From assembly GCA_017561085.1 (NCBI GenBank), contig JAFZDQ010000129.1, positions 1 to 46,128 of the forward strand: a stretch of DNA of 46,128 nt, read 5' to 3'. The translations under genes and the position numbers were made by a program. Below, one piece after another: positions 24,001 to 30,432 of the stretch. The notes under the pieces were generated by a model, which made no database searches, was not told the DNA's origin, and saw only the letters and a program-made list of their open reading frames with translations. Each line of letters starts with the position of its first letter. Positions within the stretch are counted from its first letter, which is position 1. The stretch is from Lachnospiraceae bacterium. Its GTDB lineage: Bacteria > Bacillota > Clostridia > Lachnospirales > Lachnospiraceae.

Positions 24001-25186
24001 TGTTTCCTACAATAATAAAGCATTGGTTAAAGGAACTGATTATGAAATATCCTATCCTTCAGAAGAAAATGGTGCTTATGTAATGCCGGGTACTTATTTA
24101 ATTAAGATTACTGGTATTGGTGATTATACCGGAAGCAAGACAGTTAATTATAAAATTAATGGTATTAAGATTGACGAAGCAGCCGTTAGCGGAATTGTAA
24201 GTGAAGTAGAATATATTGGGGAAGAAATAACCCAAGATGAAATGGATGTTAGTTTAGAAAGTATAGGTTCATTAGTTATAGATAGAGATTACGAAGTGGC
24301 CTATGCAAAAAATACCAATGTAGGAAAAGCAACCATTACAATTACCGGTATCAATACCTATACAGGAACCATCAAAAAGTCATTTAAAATTATTCCTTAT
24401 AATTTAAAGAATGATGAAAGTGGTTTGGTAACATTTGTAAGTGAACCCGAGACAGTGGCATTTACCAAAGGCGGTTGTAAGCCGGTATACGAAATTTTGT
24501 TTGATGGTAAATTACTGGTAAGTGGTAAAGATTATACCATTAAGTACAAGAATAATACGTCTGTAAATGACGGAACCAATAAGAAGACAATACCTACAGC
24601 AACGATTACCGGTAAAGGTAATTATTCAGGTACATTGACACGGACATTTGTAATTGAAGAACAGGATTTAGAAAACCTGAATATTACAGTAGCAGATGTA
24701 GCGTATAAGAAAAATGCGTCTTATTATAAGGTGGTACCGACTTTATATGATCTTGATGGCAAGAAATTAGTAGCAGGAAAAGACTATGATAAAAAGTATG
24801 TCTATTCCTATGCCGATGGAAGTAGTATTGGTAAGAATGAAGTGCCTGAAGCCGGCTCGGAATTACAGGTAACCGTAAAAGGTAAAGGCAGTTATGCGGG
24901 TGTGATTTCTGCGACATATCGTGTGGGCGAGAAACTGATTAATAAGGCTCAAATCAGTAAAATAAAGAAGAATTACACGGGAGACGAGATTACATTAAGT
25001 GCAAGTGAAATTGTCGTTAAAATTGGTAAAACAAGACTAGTAGCCGGAAGGGATTATGTAATTGAAGAAGATACTTATGCTAAAAATACAAATCCCGGAA
25101 CAGCGACTGTGATGATTAGAGGCGTAGGTGATTATGCCGGAACCGTAAAAGTAAAATATACGATTCAAAAGAAACGCTTTTTCTAG
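18065..25186 (+). CDS. Giant secreted multidomain protein with C39-like peptidase, InlB-like, BIG2 and C-terminal repeats
   Basis: 2,373 residues, starting at ATG 18065 behind GGAGGGA (an upstream TTG lies in that site). In order: signal peptide (1-27, ending VYAAE); Glu/Pro/Thr-rich stalk (~30-150); papain-like C39-family domain (~165-320) with C183 in GKDMCMAY, H264 in GDHWVAVIGY and D289 in IIDPGN; Ig-like domains (~325-640); InlB/Flg_new-type repeats (~647-772 and ~1199-1382, five in all, each with a GW/SW core such as GWIFQGWD); a Trp/Tyr-rich segment (~879-1109); a chitobiase-like CHB_HEX_C domain (~1392-1472); three BIG2-like domains (~1476-1717); an Fn3-like stretch; and seven ~80-residue repeats (~1799-2371) with cores like LVAGKDYTV and ITGxGxYTG. 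It has no LPxTG, SLH or other anchor at the C terminus. Likely a surface-associated or released adhesin/protease; substrate unknown. AT-rich; preceded by LytTR-type operator B. Confidence 0.85.
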   Translation: MRKRLLSGFLAFLLVVQMFTPQVYAAEVSPQLTQEIQSETPSPEVEAEEDTDETTLAEEVESTQAPEEEVIPEATEEPEAEATPEATTMPEEEETPEVTPTPEGENAPEAEETPEVEATPDVEEVLETETSNDFLENDDNLIEMAEEPIKENEKSLEQSSQLITVNYTPELIAQVGPQGKDMCMAYTLAYCRTIIDGIVHKGREYWQDNVGGMYSWADYTKTGTNDKQSFLKMIVNEINQGKPVGMWVTKHYRANQAWNANGDHWVAVIGYRSTADINNLKTSDFYIIDPGNCGYDYLSDNEDSFNFTTYNLLLYKYQVKDEPQVSKLTLTANKPEGNLPRGSSFTVTGTAQSNVKLKKIEVSITEIDANGNPSGKMLPPANIDLDCYNYSWGAHSEIDEKMTFKELGEGTYLYKVKVTDAAGKTKTITSKFTIVPKANENKVIAPTLILHTDKNTLDETSATRTALLTNPGNLRVTEAGMILYDESRNAIARCSEKLNDFRGQIWIYYATNSNTNVNLNINLTPGTKYYYDIYAYVNNEKYVVEGEFTTKGSSKPQTPVLNVDQVEYAAGDVATITWNSVDHVKDGYEVTLFAKDGSYTKTVDTKLTNASFVLPTGGEYDVSIIAKGYSNSDTGYLDKTLKAYDDCKVTFVEEAEDGTITVLKEEVVKYKRTATPPSAPTRTGWIFQGWDNSFTTVTKDVTVKAIFVRNTFKVVFFDIDGSVLKQERVPYEGYLEPPADPIPEPGFVFVGWDSDKYKYVTENTEIHASYVYENIDLPLQLNVDSCEFDSDATGYAVYYDVSNYDKGVTQGRAIVSLMTSDGRLVYTTESNAFSLKASQKKNNVEVFVPYTGEAAYAEVVIVASFNNSIPLSEKKTIDVIRTWSGWKTTAPPATATEIESRVEYRYQDKDTYVSSSPNLSGWQLERTEGYWGDYGAWSGWSRNQYWASDSRQVQSRTVTDQAAYNLQHYYFWKYHKSGVGWMYSYANRSGGAGVSGVEYHETWINTAGDNKTMVHDGYDDGYDRYICVPWQVYEVEFWYRGTGDRYVPAVTHTEWQCRDRQYLYRYHFYKWSNWSEWSTTPYTASATRRVEKQTVYRYKTDAAPVDEWHGELRTVSGKVSETLAGKQALLVVYKNEEPSDFNNEYLGQTTIGEDGSYSFTFFTREVPSVETGDFTVKLGIEGASELLYLSTIEAPKPEYSVKFVDWDGTILSEQTVTEGNSAVAPTEPVRAGHRFIGWSTGLTNVHDELSIMAMYEKEQCTVVFVDWSQDTFKTEQYDVGADIIYPVWKEVEGYDFMGWFDEAGNVVTKAEKNLVLTAHYEVKEYNVVFYNQSGEPISEQVVRYGQSALPPEAPAIEGQSFSSWSTYDYSSVKSDLHIYPNYRYYETTQNPSADIKSKTLEEPTAITLSCPDKDATIYYTLDGTRLDMFATEYTGPITIDKNVVLQFYARSENKNDSEIISEAYLMMNAEDDSGAVVIKKDKLNLLLGEEAPQITYFLYHENQNIGVEFHALNDSIVSVDEEGQLTVNNVGETQVFVVTKDYRYADYCDITVTSNEVEIETLDISKKNVDLFVGEEADLATRITPEDATYQDVIWNSADTDIVRINQDGHLVAEGVGGAYITAYSHAGKNIAYCYVNVEDTTLNLSEQEIVIAMGQKYQLNARIPGAEQTLTWKSDDKSVATVSAEGLVTGVIPGMATILVTAENGEFRTCTVRVTRGQIAAEPPQAPQVEDVTDTKIVLVKQEGCEYSLDAKVWQDSNEFLGLTQDTEYVAYSRVKATEETLASSASKGTVIRTEETKIVIAEIPEQIYTGKKVKPTVTVTYKGEELVAGKDYTVAYTNNTKASATAPKVTVTGKNFYTGSVSKKFVINKKNIAESDIICNELITAPSNKKQQLKPTLKYGTITLTEGKDYKLSYPDLDDGAYKNAGEWSITITGIGSFEGSRTVTMQITELKKISKTKISIPKAVTYDGEMHKPEVGVSYNNKALVKGTDYEISYPSEENGAYVMPGTYLIKITGIGDYTGSKTVNYKINGIKIDEAAVSGIVSEVEYIGEEITQDEMDVSLESIGSLVIDRDYEVAYAKNTNVGKATITITGINTYTGTIKKSFKIIPYNLKNDESGLVTFVSEPETVAFTKGGCKPVYEILFDGKLLVSGKDYTIKYKNNTSVNDGTNKKTIPTATITGKGNYSGTLTRTFVIEEQDLENLNITVADVAYKKNASYYKVVPTLYDLDGKKLVAGKDYDKKYVYSYADGSSIGKNEVPEAGSELQVTVKGKGSYAGVISATYRVGEKLINKAQISKIKKNYTGDEITLSASEIVVKIGKTRLVAGRDYVIEEDTYAKNTNPGTATVMIRGVGDYAGTVKVKYTIQKKRFF

Positions 25187-25220
25187 TCATATATATTTTT
25201 TGATTAAACTATTTACTAAA

Positions 25221-25256
25221 AAACAGCTATGACGATATACATCGCCATAGCTGTTT
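25221..25256. terminator. Bidirectional terminator between the giant gene and the Rpn-like gene
   Basis: AAACAGCTATG-A-CGAT (25221-25236) pairs with ATCG-C-CATAGCTGTTT (25241-25256) with one mismatch and a 4-base loop. On the minus strand the stem is followed by TTTTTT, making a strong terminator for the gene ending at 25270. On the plus strand the tail is TTTCACTTT, weaker but usable for the giant gene. Confidence 0.88.
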
Positions 25257-25269
25257 CACTTTCCTTCAA

Positions 25270-26406
25270 TTATATCAAATCACTTAACAACTCTTCAATT
25301 TTCTGCAAAGGAATATCCAGCATAGAAGCAATCTCTTCCTTAGATTTTCCCTGCAAAAGAAGCTTATACACTGTACATGCTTGCTGAGCAGAAGTCAGTT
25401 CATTCTGAGCAGAAGTCAATTCATTCTGGGTAGAGGTCAATTCATCCTTCGCCGAATCAAGTGCTGCTTTCGTAGCTTCCATTTCTTCCTGCCATTCTGC
25501 AATCATGAGTTTTTCCATGTTTCGGTCCATAATATACAATTCTTTTGACAACATATTAATCAACTCCTCCGGTTGCCTGGTGAAATCCTTGAGTTCCTGG
25601 TAAAGTTCTGCAAAAGAAGGAAATGCGCTAATAAGTGAAAGGATGGAAGATACATCCGTACAACATAAAAAGGTAAGCCATGCTTCCTGCAGAGAACTGT
25701 CTTTGGTTATAGTATGTGGGATTTTATTGAAACTGTCAAGGCAGATAAAGATATCTTCGTGAAGTCCTGCATCATGCGGATAGATACCGGTTTCAAAGCA
25801 GGAATAACGCCTGTGTACATATTTGTTTGGAACTGTATGAAAGGGAGCAGGACTACGCTCCATGAGAATGATGCAATAGACTTTATTTAAGGATTGGAAG
25901 GAAAATTGGTCTTTAGAATTGGCCTTTTCTTTTACATATTGCCGCATAATAATATCGGAAGCGTAGCAATCGGCCCGTGCCAGCGGAAAACTGTAACCTA
26001 CCTTTTGCATTTCGATATTGGCGTAAGAACCGTCATCTAATTGCACCAGAACATCCATGATAACAAAGGAGCCTTGTTCAACCAACTGGGTACCTTCCCG
26101 TGGAATGACCGATATAATCTTTACATTACGGTTTAGCAGAGCAAAAAGTAATGATTCCAAGCGTTCCTTGTGAATGTCCGGGCGGAAAAGTTTTTGAAAT
26201 ATCGAATCGTATGTAACCCGTAAGCCTTGTTTCCCGGTATAAAAATCAAGAAGCTCTTGCTGGATTTTATACGGTAAATCCAGAAAAACTGACCAGGTAT
26301 CCGGGTTCTGGGCCAAATAGTGGTTTGCTTCTTTGTAAGAAGTAAGAGAAGGGAGTATCTGCGCATGGGCAGACTCCGAGTGGTTAAGACGTGTGTGTTT
26401 GTTCAT
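25270..26406 (-). CDS. Rpn-family PD-(D/E)XK nuclease-like protein with coiled-coil tail
   Basis: 378 residues. The N-terminal PD-(D/E)XK nuclease domain is of the recombination-promoting nuclease/transposase_31-like type: TYDSIFQKLF, then D118 in IMDVLVQLDDGS and E132-x-Q134 in ANIEMQ as the catalytic D...ExQ. The C-terminal half ends in a heptad coiled coil (NELTSAQ repeated three times, from a 21-bp tandem repeat in the DNA) and a short helix-turn-helix-like end (KSKEEIASMLDIPLQKIEEL). Members occur in variable copy number in Clostridia and are linked to RecA-independent recombination or phage defence; the role here is unknown. AAGGAGG precedes the ATG. It has its own promoter (26469-26497) and may also be read through from the thioesterase gene. 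Confidence 0.8.
   Translation of the reverse strand: MNKHTRLNHSESAHAQILPSLTSYKEANHYLAQNPDTWSVFLDLPYKIQQELLDFYTGKQGLRVTYDSIFQKLFRPDIHKERLESLLFALLNRNVKIISVIPREGTQLVEQGSFVIMDVLVQLDDGSYANIEMQKVGYSFPLARADCYASDIIMRQYVKEKANSKDQFSFQSLNKVYCIILMERSPAPFHTVPNKYVHRRYSCFETGIYPHDAGLHEDIFICLDSFNKIPHTITKDSSLQEAWLTFLCCTDVSSILSLISAFPSFAELYQELKDFTRQPEELINMLSKELYIMDRNMEKLMIAEWQEEMEATKAALDSAKDELTSTQNELTSAQNELTSAQQACTVYKLLLQGKSKEEIASMLDIPLQKIEELLSDLI
25385..25447. repeat. Three 21-bp tandem repeats inside the Rpn-like gene
   Basis: Units start at 25385, 25406 and 25427. The first two differ by one base and the third by a few. On the minus strand they encode the heptad NELTSAQ/NELTSTQ, so copy-number change would lengthen or shorten the coiled coil by whole heptads without breaking the frame. 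Confidence 0.85.
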
Positions 26407-26468
26407 AGAAAACCTCCTTAGAAAAAATGAGATGTGTAAATAGATATCAGATTTTTAGAATGGTTTTC

Positions 26469-26497
26469 AGTATAACACAGAGGGAATGGACACGCAA
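26469..26497 (-). promoter_or_regulatory. Promoter of the minus-strand Rpn-like gene
   Basis: On the minus strand: TTGCGT, 17 bases, TATACT, with a TG one base before the -10 (TGTTATACT). Transcription would start near 26462, about 55 bases upstream of the ATG. Confidence 0.6.
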
Positions 26498-26506
26498 GGG
26501 AAAGAT

Positions 26507-26995
26507 TTAATACCCCTCCCCCTGCCGCATCTTCCTTAGTTCAATCCTTTTCAGGGCGCTTTCATAGTCTCCCTGCTGTGCGGTAGTTTCAATCTTGATT
26601 CCGTAAGGAATCCGGCAGGGATTGTTAGCCTCATCCAGTGTGACCAGGGTAATAAACGCCCGGTTAATGGGCTGTCTCTGGCCTGTAGAGTCTTCGAGAT
26701 AAGTGTCAACCCTTACTTCCATGGAGGTGTTGCCTACATAGGTCAGACGGCCGATGATCACAATCAAATCATCCAGAAATGCAGGCTGCTTGAATTGCAA
26801 ATGATCAATGGAGGCGGTTGTAACCTTCATACCGGAATGGCGCTTGGCTACGACGCCGGCTACTTCGTCAATCCAGGAAACCAGCTTGCCGCCAAAAAGA
26901 CGGTTTTCACCGTTGATATCTTCATATCTAAGCAGGTGAATCTGCTCGGTTTGGGATGATTCAATTGATTTTAAAGGGCGATTTTGTTCAGACAT
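26507..26995 (-). CDS. Hotdog-fold acyl-CoA thioesterase
   Basis: Hydrolyses acyl-CoA to free acid and CoA; YciA/BACH-like single hotdog domain, 162 residues. Key segments are the N-(x)n-LFGGKLVSWIDEVAGVVA helix with the catalytic Asp region, ASIDHLQFKQPAFLDDLIVI, and VGNTSMEVRVDTYLED. ATG 26995 (MSEQNR) has AGAGAGG about 8 bases upstream and is preferred over an in-frame ATG at 27025. It diverges from iorA. The 123-base gap between them holds control sequences I cannot resolve; a weak plus-strand TTGGGC-16-TATACG lies at about 27051-27078. Confidence 0.85.
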   Translation of the reverse strand: MSEQNRPLKSIESSQTEQIHLLRYEDINGENRLFGGKLVSWIDEVAGVVAKRHSGMKVTTASIDHLQFKQPAFLDDLIVIIGRLTYVGNTSMEVRVDTYLEDSTGQRQPINRAFITLVTLDEANNPCRIPYGIKIETTAQQGDYESALKRIELRKMRQGEGY

Positions 26996-27118
26996 AGAAA
27001 AATCCTCTCTTTTTGCTTGTATCATTGCTTACTCTCATGTTACAATACAGTTTGGGCAAAAGCAACCCGACTTTATACGAATAAAATATATTTATAAAGA
27101 TAGAAAGGTGGAACTACT

Positions 27119-28879
27119 TTGAAAAAGGAACATGCAGGCGAAGCGGTAGTTATGCTGGGTAATGCCGCAATTGCAAGAGGTGCATATGAAGCAGGTGTGA
27201 AAGTTTCTGCAGCATATCCCGGAACTCCCAGTACGGAAATCAGTGAAAATATGGTGAAATATAAAGATGAGGTTTACGCAGAATGGTCACCCAATGAAAA
27301 GGTTGCCATGGAAGTGGCAATCGGTGCATCCATCAGCGGTGTGAGAGCCCTGGTATCCATGAAGCACGTTGGTGTGAACGTAGCGGCTGACCCTCTTTTT
27401 ACCATTGCTTATAGTGGCGTAAACGGCGGACTTGTACTTGTGGCAGCAGACGACCCGGGTATCTACAGCTCCCAGAATGAGCAGGACTCCCGTATGGTGG
27501 CAAGATCAGCCATGGTACCCGTAATTGAACCCTCCGACAGTGAAGAAGCCAGAGTTTTTATCAAGCGTGCTTTCGAGCTTTCCGAGGAATATGATACCCC
27601 CATTATTTTCCGTGAAACAACCAGACTTGCCCATTCCCAGGGACTTGTGAATCTGGAAGAGAGAGTAGTACCGGAAGATAAGCCTTATGAAAGAAATATT
27701 GCAAAGAATGTTATGATGCCCGGTAATGCCATCAAGCGTCATCTGGTAGTAGAAGACCGCTTAAACAGAATGGCAGAAGATGCATGCACCATGGACATCA
27801 ATAAAGTAGAGTACAAGGATACCAAAATCGGTGTGATTACCAGCGGTATTCCTTATCAGTATGTAAAAGAAGCACTTCCTGAAGCTTCCGTACTGAAGCT
27901 TGGTCTGGTTCATCCCCTTCCCAAGAAGCTGATTGAAGAATTTGCTTCCAAGGTAGATACCCTTTATATTGTGGAAGAATTGGAACCGGTGATTGAAGAA
28001 CAGGTGAAATCCTGGGGCATCAAAGCCATCGGTAAGGAAATCTTTACCGTACAGGGCGAATACAGTGCCAATATGTTAAGAAAGGCAATTTTAGGACAGG
28101 AGCTTGATTTAGAGGCAGCAGCACAGGTGCCTGCAAGACCTCCGATTCTTTGTCCCGGTTGTCCTCACAGAAGCGTATACTCCGTACTGAAGAAACTGAA
28201 AATGCATGCAGCCGGCGATATCGGTTGCTACACCCTCGGTGCAGTAGCACCCCTTGGCGTAGTAGATACTACTGTTTGTATGGGCTCCTCTATTTCCACC
28301 CTTCACGGTATGGAAAAAGCGAAAGGCAGCGAATATATCAAAAACTGGGTAGCTGTAATCGGTGACTCCACCTTTTTACATACAGGTGTAAACTCCCTGA
28401 TGAATATGGTTTACAATAAGTCCACCGGAACCGTGATGATTTTGGATAACTCCACCACAGGTATGACAGGTCATCAGGATCATGCTGCAACCGGTCAGAC
28501 ACTGATGGGCGATACCACTTATATGATTAATCTTTACAAGCTTTGTAAAGCAATGGGTATCGAGCATGTATATGAAGTGGATGCCTTTGATATTGAAGAA
28601 ATCGAAAGACTGGTAAAACAGGAAACCGCAAGAGACGAAGTTTCCGTAATTATTACCAAGTCCCAGTGTGCGCTCCTTAAGACCTTTGTACCGAAGGGCA
28701 AATGTGTGGTAGACCCCGAAAAATGTAAAAAGTGCGGACTTTGTCTGGTAGCAGGCTGTCCTGCAATTAAGAAGGCAGAAGACGGAACGGCAGTGATTGA
28801 TGAAAGCATGTGTAACGGCTGCGGTCTTTGCATGAAGAACTGTAAGTTCGGTGCCATCAGCCTGATTGAGAATAAGTAG
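27119..28879 (+). CDS. iorA: Indolepyruvate:ferredoxin oxidoreductase, alpha subunit
   Basis: Oxidises aryl-2-oxo acids (indolepyruvate, phenylpyruvate) to aryl-acetyl-CoA, reducing ferredoxin; 586 residues. The N-terminal pyrimidine-binding domain carries YPGTPSTEIS. The TPP domain has GDIGCYTLGAVAPL and GDSTFLHTGVNSL...NSTTGMTGHQDH. The C-terminal ferredoxin domain has two 4Fe-4S motifs (CKKCGLCLVAGCP and CNGCGLCMKNC). The start is TTG at 27119, chosen because AAAGGTGG lies 7 bases upstream; the ATG at 27152 has no good site. It is 13 bases from iorB. Oxygen-sensitive enzyme, fitting an anaerobe degrading aromatic amino acids. Confidence 0.95.
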   Translation: MKKEHAGEAVVMLGNAAIARGAYEAGVKVSAAYPGTPSTEISENMVKYKDEVYAEWSPNEKVAMEVAIGASISGVRALVSMKHVGVNVAADPLFTIAYSGVNGGLVLVAADDPGIYSSQNEQDSRMVARSAMVPVIEPSDSEEARVFIKRAFELSEEYDTPIIFRETTRLAHSQGLVNLEERVVPEDKPYERNIAKNVMMPGNAIKRHLVVEDRLNRMAEDACTMDINKVEYKDTKIGVITSGIPYQYVKEALPEASVLKLGLVHPLPKKLIEEFASKVDTLYIVEELEPVIEEQVKSWGIKAIGKEIFTVQGEYSANMLRKAILGQELDLEAAAQVPARPPILCPGCPHRSVYSVLKKLKMHAAGDIGCYTLGAVAPLGVVDTTVCMGSSISTLHGMEKAKGSEYIKNWVAVIGDSTFLHTGVNSLMNMVYNKSTGTVMILDNSTTGMTGHQDHAATGQTLMGDTTYMINLYKLCKAMGIEHVYEVDAFDIEEIERLVKQETARDEVSVIITKSQCALLKTFVPKGKCVVDPEKCKKCGLCLVAGCPAIKKAEDGTAVIDESMCNGCGLCMKNCKFGAISLIENK

Positions 28880-28892
28880 GAGGTTTGCAAGG

Positions 28893-29465
28893 ATGGAAAC
28901 AAAGAATATTATGATTGTAGGTGTCGGCGGACAGGGAACCCTTCTTACCAGCCGTATTTTGGGCGGTATCACCAGAGCAGCCGGCTATGATGTTAAAATT
29001 TCAGAAGTACACGGAATGGCACAGCGTGGCGGTAGTGTGGTAACCTTTGTACGTTACGGTGAAAAGGTAGCAGAGCCTATCGTAGAAGAGGGCCAGGCAG
29101 ATGTGCTCATTGCTTTTGAAAAGTTGGAAGCACTGCGTTATGCACATTTCCTCAAAAAAGACGGTGTACTGATTGTGAATGACCTTCGTATGGATCCCAT
29201 GACAGTTTCCGTAGGTCTGGCACAGTATCCTGAAAATATTATTGAAACTCTTAAGGCAAACCACAAAGTAGTTGTGGTGGATGCCAAGAAGACAGCTCTT
29301 GAACTTGGTAATTCCAGGGTATTCAATACCATTATCATCGGTGTGGCTGCGAAGCAGATGGATTTCGCAAAGGAAGAATGGATTAAGGTAATTGAAACAA
29401 CCGTTCCGCCCAAAACCATTGATATTAATATCAAAGCTTTTGAGGCCGGCTGGAATTTACAGTAA
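28893..29465 (+). CDS. iorB: Indolepyruvate:ferredoxin oxidoreductase, beta subunit
   Basis: Gamma-type (pyruvate/ketoisovalerate oxidoreductase) domain partner of IorA, 190 residues. It has the glycine-rich start MIVGVGGQGTLLTSRILGG, then EVHGMAQRGGSVVTFVRYG and FEKLEALRYAHFL. ATG 28893 has AGGAGG 9 bases upstream; the frame is open further upstream into the end of iorA, but that start lacks support. It forms a two-gene operon closed by the terminator at 29483-29515. Confidence 0.94.
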   Translation: METKNIMIVGVGGQGTLLTSRILGGITRAAGYDVKISEVHGMAQRGGSVVTFVRYGEKVAEPIVEEGQADVLIAFEKLEALRYAHFLKKDGVLIVNDLRMDPMTVSVGLAQYPENIIETLKANHKVVVVDAKKTALELGNSRVFNTIIIGVAAKQMDFAKEEWIKVIETTVPPKTIDINIKAFEAGWNLQ

Positions 29466-29482
29466 AAATAAAGCAATAAATA

Positions 29483-29515
29483 AAGAGATTGCGCATTTGC
29501 ACAATCTCTTTTCTT
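29483..29515 (+). terminator. Terminator of iorAB
   Basis: AAGAGATTG-C-GC (29483-29494) and GC-A-CAATCTCTT (29499-29510) form a stem with one C/A mismatch and an ATTT loop, followed by a T-rich tail (TTCTTTC). Confidence 0.8.
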
Positions 29516-29536
29516 TCATGAATGGTGAGGTGACAG

Positions 29537-30208
29537 ATGAACCGGAATTATTCGAAGGAACTGGAAAAAATATTAAAGAATACCGAAAACAGAGGAAAAC
29601 GATTGTTTTTGCACAGCTGCTGCGCGCCCTGCAGCAGTTATGTGCTGGAATATCTGCGTGCTTTTTTCCGGATTACGGTATTTTATTATAATCCCAATAT
29701 TACGGAGGATGAAGAGTATTTTAAGCGTGTAGAAGAGCAGAAACGGCTGATTTTTCGGATGAATTCAGAATTGACTGATGTGGACAATGGAGAGAACGCT
29801 ACGGATGACACCACGGAAGCCTATCCCATCGACATTGTGGAAGGTAATTATGAAAAAACGCTCTTTTTCGATAGCGTGAAAGGCCTAGAGCAATGTCCGG
29901 AAGGCGGAGAGAGATGTTTTATCTGTTATGAAATGCGCCTTAGGGAAACCGCCAAAAGAGCGAAGGAAACCGGTGCGGATTATTTTACCACGACGCTTAC
30001 CATCAGCCCCCTTAAGAATGCAGCAAAGCTAAATGAAATCGGTGAACAGTTAAGCGTAGAGTATGGGATTGACTTTTTACCCTCTGACTTTAAGAAAAAG
30101 GGCGGATATCAGAGAAGTATCGAACTGTCCAAGGAATATGATTTGTACAGACAGGATTATTGCGGCTGTATTTATTCCAAGGTAGAAAGAGAGAAACAGA
30201 AGAAATAG
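29537..30208 (+). CDS. queH: Epoxyqueuosine reductase QueH
   Basis: Last step of queuosine biosynthesis: reduction of epoxyqueuosine to queuosine in tRNA by the non-B12 QueH (DUF208) enzyme. 223 residues. The Cys motifs of the family are present: LHSCCAPCSSY near residue 28, ERCFICYEMRL near 132, and DYCGCIYS near the C terminus, the set that ligates the 4Fe-4S cluster and nearby metal. Also FYYNPNI and DYFTTTLTISPLKNAAKLN. The ribosome binding site is GGTGAGGTG. It lies between the iorAB terminator and its own terminator, so it is monocistronic. No other queuosine gene is in view. Confidence 0.93.
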   Translation: MNRNYSKELEKILKNTENRGKRLFLHSCCAPCSSYVLEYLRAFFRITVFYYNPNITEDEEYFKRVEEQKRLIFRMNSELTDVDNGENATDDTTEAYPIDIVEGNYEKTLFFDSVKGLEQCPEGGERCFICYEMRLRETAKRAKETGADYFTTTLTISPLKNAAKLNEIGEQLSVEYGIDFLPSDFKKKGGYQRSIELSKEYDLYRQDYCGCIYSKVEREKQKK

Positions 30209-30223
30209 AGAACGGAATGGGCG

Positions 30224-30259
30224 AGGGATTACCTGTAAAGATGCGGGTAATCCCTTTTT
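30224..30259 (+). terminator. Terminator of queH
   Basis: A perfect 10-bp stem AGGGATTACC (30224-30233) / GGTAATCCCT (30246-30255) with a 12-base loop is followed by TTTTT. Confidence 0.9.
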
Positions 30260-30273
30260 GGATAAATTGTATA

Positions 30274-30302
30274 TTGTACATTTAGGATAGGTATGTTATG
30301 CT
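30274..30302 (+). promoter_or_regulatory. Promoter of the plus-strand Rpn-like gene
   Basis: TTGTAC, 17 bases, TATGCT, with an extended -10 TG. The segment TTAGGATAGGTATGTTATGC (30282-30301) recurs in near-identical form at 31417-31434 upstream of argS. The leader to the ATG at 30433 is about 125 bases with no clear structure. Confidence 0.55.
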
Positions 30303-30432
30303 AACCGCATCTTAAAGCATATTGGAAAATCTTTTGTCTGTATCTTACGCAGAGTCTGATGGCATCATCGCCGGGCATTTCGCCATATTTCCAATAGTTT
30401 TTATATAGTTCATAAGGAGGATACAAGTACAA

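Noticed and set aside
25100-25186. Sortase or SLH anchor at the end of the giant protein
   Set aside because: The C terminus ends in a regular repeat (GTVKVKYTIQKKRFF) with no LPxTG, hydrophobic tail or SLH domain.
28866-28892. Earlier start for iorB
   Set aside because: It lies inside iorA without its own ribosome binding site; ATG 28893 has AGGAGG at 9 bases.
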